A program made the position numbers and the translations under genes. A stretch of DNA of 9,233 nt from Solimonas sp040391865. Lineage in GTDB: Bacteria; Pseudomonadota; Gammaproteobacteria; Nevskiales; Nevskiaceae. The notes beneath the pieces were generated by a model, which was given only the letters and a program-made list of their open reading frames with translations, was not told the origin of the DNA and did no database searches. Location: assembly GCA_040391865.1 (NCBI GenBank), contig JBEBWZ010000133.1, positions 1-9,233 of the forward strand, given 5' to 3'. Shown here piece after piece: positions 1-5,930 of the stretch (within the stretch, counting starts at the first letter, position 1; every line of letters begins with the position of its first letter).

Positions 1-34
1 CTGACTTCTTTTTGCACAAGCAAAAAGAAGTCAG
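1..34. terminator. Perfect 15-bp inverted repeat (possible terminator or repeat copy)
   Basis: Bases 1-15 (CTGACTTCTTTTTGC) are the exact reverse complement of bases 20-34, with a 4-base ACAA loop. The hairpin lies about 94 bases past the stop of the minus-strand flavoprotein gene, so it could end that operon or a gene arriving from the left. It is not a textbook intrinsic terminator: the arms are A/T-rich, the T-run sits inside the stem, and no T-tract follows base 34. It starts at the first base of the window, so it may extend further left. A dispersed palindromic repeat is the main alternative. Confidence 0.5.
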
Positions 35-128
35 ACGCGCCGGCGCGGCGCGGAATACACAGGTCAGGAGGAAAACAGCAGAACCGCGATGTACACCTAT
101 TTCAGAGTCCAAAGCCGCACCAGACGCT

Positions 129-1550
129 TCAGATTCCCGGCAAAGCCTTCCCCGGATTCAATATCCCCTTCGGATCCAGCGCCCGCTTCAACGCCCGCAT
201 CACCTCGAGCGTGTCCTCGGCGATTTCCCAGCCGACAAAGTTGCGCTTGTCGATGCCAACGCCGTGCTCGCCCGACAGGGTGCCTTCGAGACTCAGCACC
301 AGTCGGAACACATCGTGCAGACAGGCTTGCACCGCCTGCATCTGTGCCGGATCTTCCGGGTCGGCAAGCAGGTTGGTATGGATGTTGCCGTTGCCGGCAT
401 GACCGAAGCTGACGATGCGAATGCCATGCTGCCGCGACAAAACCTGCAGCCCGGCAATCAGCTCCGGAATCCGCGTCACCGGCACGCAGACATCCTCGTT
501 AACCTTCTTCGGTGCAATCTTGCGCAGTGACGGCGACAAGGCCTTGCGGCAGGCCCATAGCGTTTCGGTCTCGGCATCGCTGGACGCGGCTCTCAGTTCG
601 ACCAGGCCGGGACCGCGGGCCGCGGCGGCGACGGCACGGACGGCGTCATCCAGGGCCTCCGGACTGCCGTCCACTTCCAGCAACAGTAGCGCGCCCGTAC
701 CCGCGGGCACGCCGGTCGCGCGATAGGCCTCGGCCAGCTGCACCGCATCACCGTCCATGAACTCCAGCGCGCTCGGCGTTTCCGGCTGCGCCATGATCCG
801 CGACACCGCGGCCGCGGCACTGCCGACGTCGCCATAGCAGGCGCGCAGCGTGCGCCGTTGCTGCGGTTTCGGCAGCAGTTTCAGCGTTGCTTCGGTAATG
901 ATCGCCAGTGTGCCTTCACTGCCGACCAGCAGGCGCGTCAGGTCATAACCGACCACGCCCTTGGTCGTGGTGCAGCCACTGTTGATGCTGACGCCGGCGC
1001 CCGTCACGGCACGCAGGCCGAGCACGTTGTCGCGCGCCGTGCCGTACTTGACCGCACGCGGCCCGCCCGCACAGCAGGCGAGATTGCCGCCCACGGTCGA
1101 GAATCCGAGGCTGGTCGGGTCCGGCGCCCAGAACAGACCGTGCTTGCCCGCTTCCGCCTGCACGTCGCCATTGAGCGCACCGCCCTCGCATTGCAGCAGG
1201 CGATCACCCGGCACGCAGCGCAGGATGCGGTTCATCCGTTCCATCGCCAGCACGATGCCGCCGTGGATCGGTACCGTCGCCCCGGTGGTGTTGGTACCGC
1301 GACCACGTGCGATCAACGGCAACTCGAACTCGTTGCAGATCTGCACCAGCGCCACCACGTCCTCGTGACGGCGCGCAAACACCACCGCCTGCGGCAGAGC
1401 GACGCGCTTGGAGTTGTCATAACCGTAGCTGAGACAGTCCGCGGCGTCGGTGTAGACCGCATCGCGCGGAAATGCGTCGTGCAATCGCTGTCGCACGGCG
1501 TCCGGCAACGGCTGCGGTGCGGCCGCCATTGGCAGGGTGTGATTGCTCAT
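129..1550 (-). CDS. FAD-linked oxidase, glycolate oxidase GlcD / D-lactate dehydrogenase family
   Basis: This 473-residue cytosolic or membrane-associated flavoenzyme probably oxidises a 2-hydroxy acid such as glycolate or D-lactate and passes electrons to the respiratory chain. The N-terminal half (about 50-230) is a PCMH-type FAD-binding domain. It shows the pyrophosphate-binding stretch ARGRGTNTTGATVP (81-94), PDPTSLGFSTVGGNLACCAGG (144 onward) and VGYDLTRLLVGSEGTLA (200-216). The C-terminal FAD-oxidase domain (about 235-470) has VNEDVCVP (350-357), GHAGNGNIH (383-391) and SGEHGVG (426-432), whose histidines are typical active-site residues, and ends with LDPKGILNPGK (458-468). GHAGNGN replaces the commoner GHAGDGN. 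The length fits a single-subunit GlcD-like enzyme, and no GlcE or GlcF gene is adjacent. The gene starts 12 bases after the yraN stop without a clear Shine-Dalgarno, so it is probably cotranscribed. The exact substrate cannot be read from sequence. Confidence 0.9.
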   Translation of the reverse strand: MSNHTLPMAAAPQPLPDAVRQRLHDAFPRDAVYTDAADCLSYGYDNSKRVALPQAVVFARRHEDVVALVQICNEFELPLIARGRGTNTTGATVPIHGGIVLAMERMNRILRCVPGDRLLQCEGGALNGDVQAEAGKHGLFWAPDPTSLGFSTVGGNLACCAGGPRAVKYGTARDNVLGLRAVTGAGVSINSGCTTTKGVVGYDLTRLLVGSEGTLAIITEATLKLLPKPQQRRTLRACYGDVGSAAAAVSRIMAQPETPSALEFMDGDAVQLAEAYRATGVPAGTGALLLLEVDGSPEALDDAVRAVAAAARGPGLVELRAASSDAETETLWACRKALSPSLRKIAPKKVNEDVCVPVTRIPELIAGLQVLSRQHGIRIVSFGHAGNGNIHTNLLADPEDPAQMQAVQACLHDVFRLVLSLEGTLSGEHGVGIDKRNFVGWEIAEDTLEVMRALKRALDPKGILNPGKALPGI

Positions 1551-1562
1551 GATCGTGCGGGT

Positions 1563-1904
1563 TCAGTCGGCATCGAAAGCCTCGCGTATCCATTCCAGCT
1601 GGCCGTTGCCATCGAAGGTGACGACATCGAAGCGCAAGGCACGTTCGCCGTGTTCGGCATGACAGGCCAGGAACTGTTGCGTGGCATGGATGATCCGCCG
1701 CTGTTTGCGCGCATCGACCGACTCGGCCGCCGAGGCATATCCAGGATGACTGCGTGCGCGCACCTCGACCACCACCAGCAGCGCACCTTCGAGCATCACC
1801 AGATCGAGTTCACCGCCGCGGAACCGGCTGTTGCGCGCCACCAGCCGCAAGCCCTGCCGCTGCAGATAGCGCAGCGCCAGATCTTCGGCAGCGGCGCCGT
1901 TCAC
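1563..1904 (-). CDS. yraN: YraN family (UPF0102) putative endonuclease-fold protein
   Basis: This small cytosolic protein has 113 residues from the chosen GTG and belongs to the UPF0102/YraN family, which has a PD-(D/E)XK nuclease-like fold and no firmly established role. Visible signatures are AAAEDLALRYL near the N-terminus, RGGELDLVM (29-37) and VVVEVRAR (44-51), which together give the acidic E...D...E-x-R core. ESVDARKQRRI (61-71), RFDVV (91-95) and the terminal EWIREAFDAD are also typical. I chose GTG at 1904 because it overlaps the lpoA stop as GTGA, a common translational-coupling arrangement. An upstream in-frame ATG at 1961 would give 132 residues but would overlap lpoA by 61 bases, and its extra residues do not look conserved. 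Order lpoA-yraN matches other gammaproteobacteria. Family assignment is firm; the start is less so. Confidence 0.88.
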   Translation of the reverse strand: MNGAAAEDLALRYLQRQGLRLVARNSRFRGGELDLVMLEGALLVVVEVRARSHPGYASAAESVDARKQRRIIHATQQFLACHAEHGERALRFDVVTFDGNGQLEWIREAFDAD

Positions 1905-3172
1905 ATCCGGCCCGGCACACCCGCCAGCGGCCGCAAGCCGTCGCTCTGCAGCTGCACGCATTCGAGCGCCCGCTCGATCACGCCGCCATTGCTCCAGCTC
2001 AGACGACCCGACGCCCCATCGATGCTGTCGCCGATCCGCAACTCGCCCCGCAGCAGACTACTGGCAACGCGATAGGCATCGCGCCCCAGTGCATGGAGCC
2101 GCGGCTGTGCCCGCTCCGATGCCAGGGTCTCGACCTCGGCGCGCTGCGGCGCCCAGATCAGCGCGTCACCGATTACCCACGGCGCGTCGCAGAAGCGAAT
2201 ACCCGAGCGATCGGCGTCGGTACGGCCGTCGTAGATCAACGCCGTTGCATAGATCGGCAGATCGCCGGCACGCTGGAAGCGGAACTGCGGCCCCAGCAGC
2301 CGCGCATCCTGCGCGCGGGCGCCCAGGAAAATCAGATCGATATCGCCACGGCGCTTGGGCTCGAACTCGCTCTTGACACCGATGATGCCGGTCAGCGCGC
2401 GATGCCGCTCCTCGCTGGCGGCAACCCCCATCAGCGATCGGATCAGCTTCGATTGATCGGCCACCGACTGCGGATAACGCTCGGCACGGACCACTACACC
2501 GCCCTGGGCCCGCAGCCGCTGCTCGAACGCGACCAAGGTGCGCTGACCCCATTCGCTGTCCGGCACCAGTGCCACCGCCCGGCGCAAGCCCCGGCTGGCC
2601 GCATCATCGGCGGCGGAACGCGCCTCGTCTTCCGGCGCAAGACCCATCTGGAAAAAATTGAACGGCACGCCGGTACCGCTGTCGAGGAAGTTCAAACCCA
2701 GCACCGGCACCGGCGGATTCATCCGCGCCAGCTGCGCCACGCTTTCCTTGCGCAGCGGTCCGACGATGAACGAAGCGCCTTCGTTCAGCGCGCGCTGATA
2801 CGCCGATACCAGCAGTTCATCGCCGGCCCCCACGTCATAGATGCGCACCTGCGCGCGCGCGCGATCGCTGAAATAGCCGGCCAGAAACCCGTCACGCACC
2901 GCTTCGGCCGTTGCAGACAAGGCCCCGGACAGCGGCAGCAACAGGGCCACGCTGCCGCGCGGCTGCGCCACGAACCCGCCGCCAGAACCGGGCGCGGACA
3001 TCGCCGCCGGTGCGGCATTCTCCTGCGGCGAGGTCATGCCGCCAGACGAAGGCGGTGGTGACAGCGGTCGCGTGTTCGAGACCGGCTGCGCCATGGCGCA
3101 GCCCATGACCAAAGCCGCTGTTCCCAGCAGCAAGGCGCGGCAAACAACAGGATGGCGGCGTGCTTTCGGCAT
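1901..3172 (-). CDS. lpoA: LpoA-type lipoprotein activator of penicillin-binding protein, short form without TPR domain
   Basis: LpoA is an outer-membrane lipoprotein that reaches through the periplasm to stimulate the peptidoglycan synthase PBP1A (known from E. coli). From ATG 3172 it has 423 residues. A signal peptide with basic start MPKARR and hydrophobic core ALLLGTAALVMG leads to a lipobox VMGC with lipidated Cys25; Ala26 at +2 suits outer-membrane sorting. Residues 26-72 are a Pro/Ser/Gly/Ala-rich linker. From about 74 (SVALLLPLSG) to the C-terminus is the LppC/periplasmic-binding-like domain, with GASFIVGPLRKESVAQL, PVLGLN, DLIFLGARAQDARLL and a typical end around GGVIERALECVQL. E. 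coli LpoA is about 678 residues with an N-terminal TPR domain, which is absent here. ATG 3172 is preferred over the longer frame to 3247 because it places the signal peptide at the N-terminus. It heads the operon with yraN and the flavoprotein. Confidence 0.88.
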   Translation of the reverse strand: MPKARRHPVVCRALLLGTAALVMGCAMAQPVSNTRPLSPPPSSGGMTSPQENAAPAAMSAPGSGGGFVAQPRGSVALLLPLSGALSATAEAVRDGFLAGYFSDRARAQVRIYDVGAGDELLVSAYQRALNEGASFIVGPLRKESVAQLARMNPPVPVLGLNFLDSGTGVPFNFFQMGLAPEDEARSAADDAASRGLRRAVALVPDSEWGQRTLVAFEQRLRAQGGVVVRAERYPQSVADQSKLIRSLMGVAASEERHRALTGIIGVKSEFEPKRRGDIDLIFLGARAQDARLLGPQFRFQRAGDLPIYATALIYDGRTDADRSGIRFCDAPWVIGDALIWAPQRAEVETLASERAQPRLHALGRDAYRVASSLLRGELRIGDSIDGASGRLSWSNGGVIERALECVQLQSDGLRPLAGVPGRM

Positions 3173-3185
3173 AATCGCGATTATG
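3170..3185. promoter_or_regulatory. Perfect 16-bp palindrome, putative back-to-back -10 boxes for lpoA and rsmI
   Basis: CATAATCGCGATTATG is its own reverse complement and is strikingly A/T-rich for this region. Each half gives CATAAT, a good match to the sigma-70 -10 consensus TATAAT: 3170-3175 reads toward rsmI, 3185-3180 toward lpoA. I see no convincing TTGACA-like -35 at 16-18 bases on either side. An ATG begins 8 bases beyond the last base of each -10-like hexamer, at 3172 on the minus strand (lpoA) and 3183 on the plus strand. That is where transcription would normally begin. A transcription-factor operator is an alternative, because the dyad is perfect. Promoter function is inferred from position and sequence alone. 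Confidence 0.5.
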
Positions 3186-3218
3186 ACATGTGCCCATCGC
3201 TGTCCCCCTGCCCCGTGA
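3183..3218 (+). CDS. Putative 11-residue leader peptide overlapping the rsmI start
   Basis: ATG at 3183 opens a short frame encoding MTCAHRCPPAP and ending with TGA at 3216-3218. That stop overlaps the GTG candidate start of rsmI (3215) as GTGA. The ATG is the mirror image, across the palindrome at 3170-3185, of the lpoA ATG and would sit at or next to the predicted transcription start, so it would be read as a leaderless codon. Since rsmI GTG has no visible Shine-Dalgarno, translation of this mini-ORF could deliver ribosomes to it. The peptide shows no run of one amino acid that would suggest attenuation. Such short frames also arise by chance, so this remains a hypothesis. Confidence 0.25.
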   Translation: MTCAHRCPPAP

Positions 3219-4108
3219 GCGAGCATCAGCCCGTGGTCCCCGGCCACCTGTACGTGGTCGCCACGCCGATCGGCAACCTCGGCGACCTGAGCCCGCGCGC
3301 GCAGCGGGTACTGGCGGCGGTGGATGCCGTCTGCGCCGAGGACACCCGTACCAGCGGCAGCCTACTGGCGCATTTCGGCATCCAGCGACCGCTGCTGGCC
3401 GTGCACGAACATAACGAGGACGCCGCCTGCGCCGGCCTGATCGAGCGCCTGCGCAAGGGTGCGGCGCTGGCGCTGGTGTCCGACGCCGGCACACCACTGA
3501 TTTCCGACCCGGGCTTTGCGCTGGTCCGCGCGGCGCGACTTGCCGGGTTGCCGGTGATCACCATCCCCGGTCCCTGCGCGGCGATTGCGGCGATGTCGCT
3601 GAGCGGCCTGCCCAGCGACCGTTTCGTGTTTGAAGGGTTCCTGCCGTCGCGTGCCGGTGCGCGCAAGGAACGGCTGCGCCAGCTGGCGACCGACACCCGC
3701 AGCCTGATCCTGTACGAATCCAGTCATCGGATCATCGAATCGGTCGACGATATCGTGGCGGTGCTGGGTGGCGAGCGTCCGCTATGTGTGGCGCGCGAAC
3801 TGACCAAACTGCATGAGGAAAGTCACAGCGCCAGCGCCGCCGACATTGCCGCCTGGCTGCGCGGCGGGCCGCACCGCACCAAGGGCGAGTTCGTACTGGT
3901 GGTTGGCGGCAATCCTGCGGCGGATGCCGCCGACAACGCGGCGGCCGAACGGGTGCTGCGTGTCCTGCTGAAGGAACTGCCGGCCTCCAGCGCCGCGCGC
4001 GTGGCCGCGGAAATCACCGGCGTACGCAAGAAAGAACTGTATGCCCTGGCGTTGCGCCTGGGCGGCCAGGGCAGCGATCAGGCAGACGGCGAAGCCCCGC
4101 CCCGCTGA
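3215..4108 (+). CDS. rsmI: 16S rRNA (cytidine-1402 2'-O)-methyltransferase RsmI
   Basis: RsmI uses S-adenosylmethionine to 2'-O-methylate C1402 of 16S rRNA in the decoding centre, acting on the 30S subunit together with RsmH (known from E. coli). From GTG 3215 the protein has 297 residues, close to E. coli's 286. The tetrapyrrole-methylase-type fold shows LYVVATPIGNLGDLS (12-26), AEDTR (41-45), HEHNED (64-69), the SAM-site stretch VSDAGTPLISDPG (88-100), IPGPCA (117-122), GLPSDRFVFEGFLP (131-144), YESSHR (167-172) and ARELTK (193-198). A C-terminal helical segment (about 246-282) matches the family's helix-turn-helix extension. GTG 3215 is chosen because conserved sequence begins only at about residue 11; ATG 3188 in frame would add 9 residues. 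Neither start has a clear Shine-Dalgarno. Divergence from lpoA is conserved in gammaproteobacteria. Confidence 0.93.
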   Translation: MSEHQPVVPGHLYVVATPIGNLGDLSPRAQRVLAAVDAVCAEDTRTSGSLLAHFGIQRPLLAVHEHNEDAACAGLIERLRKGAALALVSDAGTPLISDPGFALVRAARLAGLPVITIPGPCAAIAAMSLSGLPSDRFVFEGFLPSRAGARKERLRQLATDTRSLILYESSHRIIESVDDIVAVLGGERPLCVARELTKLHEESHSASAADIAAWLRGGPHRTKGEFVLVVGGNPAADAADNAAAERVLRVLLKELPASSAARVAAEITGVRKKELYALALRLGGQGSDQADGEAPPR

Positions 4109-4119
4109 GGGCGGGGCTT
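4092..4119. terminator. GC-rich hairpin at the end of rsmI, possibly serving both converging genes
   Basis: AAGCCCCGCCC (4092-4102) pairs perfectly with GGGCGGGGCTT (4109-4119) around a 6-base loop, giving an 11-bp, very stable stem. The rsmI TGA (4106-4108) lies in the loop, so the left arm encodes the last residues. No T-tract follows on the plus strand beyond the TT that closes the stem, so it is an imperfect intrinsic terminator. It sits between rsmI and the converging GST gene (stop at 4169) and, being symmetrical, could block read-through from both sides. Confidence 0.6.
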
Positions 4120-4168
4120 GCCGAAGCGACCGGTTCTCGTCCTTGGCCTTTTCCCGTACCGGAGTTGC

Positions 4169-4864
4169 TCAGGGAATCTGCAGGCCCTTGATCACCGCAG
4201 GGCGCTGCAGGAACGCAGCCAGCGCGCGTTTGACCTGCGGGAAGTCGGCGATGCCGACCAGGTCGCCCGCATCGTAGAAGCCGATGAGGTTGCGCACCCA
4301 CGGAAAGGTCGCGATATCGGCGATGGTGTAGCGGTCGCCGATCAACCATTCGCGCTGTTCGAGCTGACGATCGAGCACGCCCAGCAGACGCTTGCTTTCG
4401 CCGACATAGCGATCACGCGGACGCTTGTCCTCGTAATCCTTGCCGGCGAATTTATGGAAGAAGCCGAGCTGGCCGAACATGGGGCCGATGCCGCCCATCT
4501 GGAACATCAGCCATTGGAGCGTGGTGTATCGGCCCAGCGCATCCGTGGGGAGGAACTGTCCGGTTTTCTCCGCCAGGTAGATCAGGATCGCGCCGGACTC
4601 GAACAGCGGCAGCGGCTGACCATCCGGCCCATGGGGATCGATCAGCGCGGGAATCTTGTTGTTGGGATTCAGCGACAGGAACTCCGGCGAGAGCTGATCG
4701 TTGGTCTCGAAGCCAACGCGGTGGGCTTCATAGGGCAGGCCGATTTCTTCGAGCATGATCGACACCTTGACGCCGTTGGGCGTGGGCAGCGAATAGAGCT
4801 GGATGCGATCCGGATGGCGGGCCGGCCATTTGCGGGTGATGGGAAAGTCGGAGAGTGCGGACAT
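4169..4864 (-). CDS. Glutathione S-transferase, nu-class / YfcG-like
   Basis: This is a 231-residue cytosolic glutathione-dependent enzyme. It resembles E. coli YfcG, a nu-class GST with disulfide-bond reductase and peroxidase-type activity rather than strong conjugating activity. The N-terminal thioredoxin-fold domain (about 21-105) contains LYSLPTPNGVKVSIMLEE (23-40), where Thr28 and Asn30 match the Thr/Asn that replace the usual catalytic Ser/Tyr/Cys in this class. NPNNKIPAL (66-74) carries the cis-Pro72, and FESGAILIYLAEKTG (88-102) carries Glu89-Ser90 for glutathione binding. The helical C-terminal domain has LQWLMFQMGGIGPM (116-129) and the N-capping box TIADIATFPWV (180-190). ATG 4864 adds about 20 residues ahead of the fold. 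It lies 45 bases after the TerB/DUF697 gene and may be cotranscribed. The native substrate is unknown. Confidence 0.9.
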   Translation of the reverse strand: MSALSDFPITRKWPARHPDRIQLYSLPTPNGVKVSIMLEEIGLPYEAHRVGFETNDQLSPEFLSLNPNNKIPALIDPHGPDGQPLPLFESGAILIYLAEKTGQFLPTDALGRYTTLQWLMFQMGGIGPMFGQLGFFHKFAGKDYEDKRPRDRYVGESKRLLGVLDRQLEQREWLIGDRYTIADIATFPWVRNLIGFYDAGDLVGIADFPQVKRALAAFLQRPAVIKGLQIP

Positions 4865-4909
4865 GGCGGATCGTTTGGGAGGGAGGTGGTCAGTGTGTCG
4901 ATCCGACGC

Positions 4910-5854
4910 TCATGGCGTGCCGCGCACCAGTGACATGACCTGCGCCGCGTCCAGACTCGCGGCGCGCTGCCGGATCTGCGGCAGATATTGCCCCTGCAGC
5001 CGCCGCGCCGGCTCGAGCAGGCGCTGGAACTCGGCCTGCAGGGTGCCGGTATCCATGGTGCGGCCGCCGCCGTAATAGCGTTTGGCGATGTGGCCCAGCG
5101 CATAGGTGCCGGCAAACGAGAACGCCATGCCGGTGGCGGCACCGCCCAGCTTGCCCACGGTCTTGCCGACCATGGCGCCGAGCAGGCCCCCCATGAGCTT
5201 GCGGCCGAACTGTTCGATGTACTGCGAGGTAAGGCCTACGCCCACCGTCGCGAGAAATTCCTTGATGTGGCCCTGATCGAGTTCATAGCCGTTCGCCTTG
5301 CCGATGCCGTAGACCAGCCGGAGCTGCAGCGGAATGATGGCGATGGATGCCCAGGACTGCGGCAACAACTCCAGCGCGCCATTGAGGATGGCGGCGTTGA
5401 GGATGCGCTTCTCCAGCTCGGCATCGTCCACCGCTCCGCGCCCCGGTGCGATGGATGCGGCGCTGGGCGTCACGGGAACCGGCGCTGTCTCCGCGAGTGC
5501 GTTCGCGTGCCGATCGACGTCCCGGCTGTGGGTATCGTCATCGAGCTGCAGCAGCGTCTTCAGCTCGGAGAGAAAACGCCGCTCCGCATCGCACTGCCTG
5601 CCATCGGCATCGCAGACGACCACCGCCATTTCATAGGCCAGCTGCCGTTGGCCCTTGTCGGTGAGCGCCGCGGCCGCGTCGGCGACGGTGACACGCTTGA
5701 GCAGCACGTTCTGGTAGAGGCGCGGCAGTTCGGGTTCATCCTGTCCCAGGCTCTCGGCAAAACGGCGGATGTGCTCGCGCTCGCGGTCATCCTTGGCGCC
5801 GTCGACGAAGGCCGCGAAGAGCACAAGGGTCAAAAGGGCGTGTTCAGGTGTCAT
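4910..5854 (-). CDS. TerB-like / DUF697 (YcjF-like) domain protein
   Basis: The 314-residue protein joins two recognisable parts. Residues 1-105 resemble the TerB helical domain of tellurite-resistance-type proteins. Two acidic loops each lead into a helix: VDGAKDDREREHIRRF (17-32) and CDADGRQCDAERRFL (81-95), the usual metal-binding pattern of that fold. After a Pro/Ala-rich linker (about 119-140), residues 147-262 look like DUF697, with LNGALELLPQSWASIAIIPLQ and the Gly-rich hydrophobic stretch LMGGLLGAMVGKTVGKLGGA (220-239), likely membrane-associated. The C-terminus (270-314) is a polar helix. ATG 5854 is chosen because the upstream 66 codons of the open frame are Arg/Cys/Ser-rich and unlike a protein. 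A specific function is not known; tellurite resistance should not be assumed from the TerB fold. Domain names rest on pattern recognition. Confidence 0.75.
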   Translation of the reverse strand: MTPEHALLTLVLFAAFVDGAKDDREREHIRRFAESLGQDEPELPRLYQNVLLKRVTVADAAAALTDKGQRQLAYEMAVVVCDADGRQCDAERRFLSELKTLLQLDDDTHSRDVDRHANALAETAPVPVTPSAASIAPGRGAVDDAELEKRILNAAILNGALELLPQSWASIAIIPLQLRLVYGIGKANGYELDQGHIKEFLATVGVGLTSQYIEQFGRKLMGGLLGAMVGKTVGKLGGAATGMAFSFAGTYALGHIAKRYYGGGRTMDTGTLQAEFQRLLEPARRLQGQYLPQIRQRAASLDAAQVMSLVRGTP

Positions 5855-5911
5855 GGCGGTTCTCGGTGGGGGCAATCTCAGACGGCGTCTCCGGGACTGG
5901 AGTTCAACACG

Positions 5912-5929
5912 TCCCTGCTGCAGCAGGGA
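5912..5929. repeat. REP-like palindrome between two genes
   Basis: TCCCTGCTGCAGCAGGGA is a perfect 18-bp palindrome in the short gap between the GDYXXLXY gene and the TerB/DUF697 gene. On the minus strand it is preceded by GGTAGC, so the layout GTAG - short spacer - GC-rich stem resembles REP elements of gamma-proteobacteria, which carry a conserved GTAG/GTGG tetranucleotide before the stem. The TAG in that tetranucleotide is the stop codon of the upstream gene. I see no second copy in the window. It could instead be a simple hairpin that stabilises or ends the upstream transcript; no T-tract follows. Confidence 0.45.
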
Positions 5930-5930
5930 G

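Noticed and set aside
12..530. Plus-strand open frames near the left edge, one (ATG 89) with an AGGAGG about 17 bases upstream
   Set aside because: Both run antisense into the conserved C-terminal end of the flavoprotein, their sequence is low-complexity, and the Shine-Dalgarno spacing is too long.
858..2075. Plus-strand open frame of 405 codons
   Set aside because: It lies antisense across the flavoprotein, yraN and lpoA genes, is rich in His/Arg/Gln with no domain, and is a typical GC-rich shadow frame.
2851..2863. GCGCGCGCGCGCG run
   Set aside because: It is a short dinucleotide run inside lpoA coding for alternating Arg/Ala; in a GC-rich gene this is expected, and no frameshift is seen around it.
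1754..3061. Plus-strand open frame of 435 codons
   Set aside because: It is antisense to lpoA, Arg/His/Pro-rich and without recognisable motifs, while the opposite strand gives a clear lipoprotein family.
4118..4933. Plus-strand open frame of 271 codons
   Set aside because: It is antisense to the well-conserved GST and has no family features.
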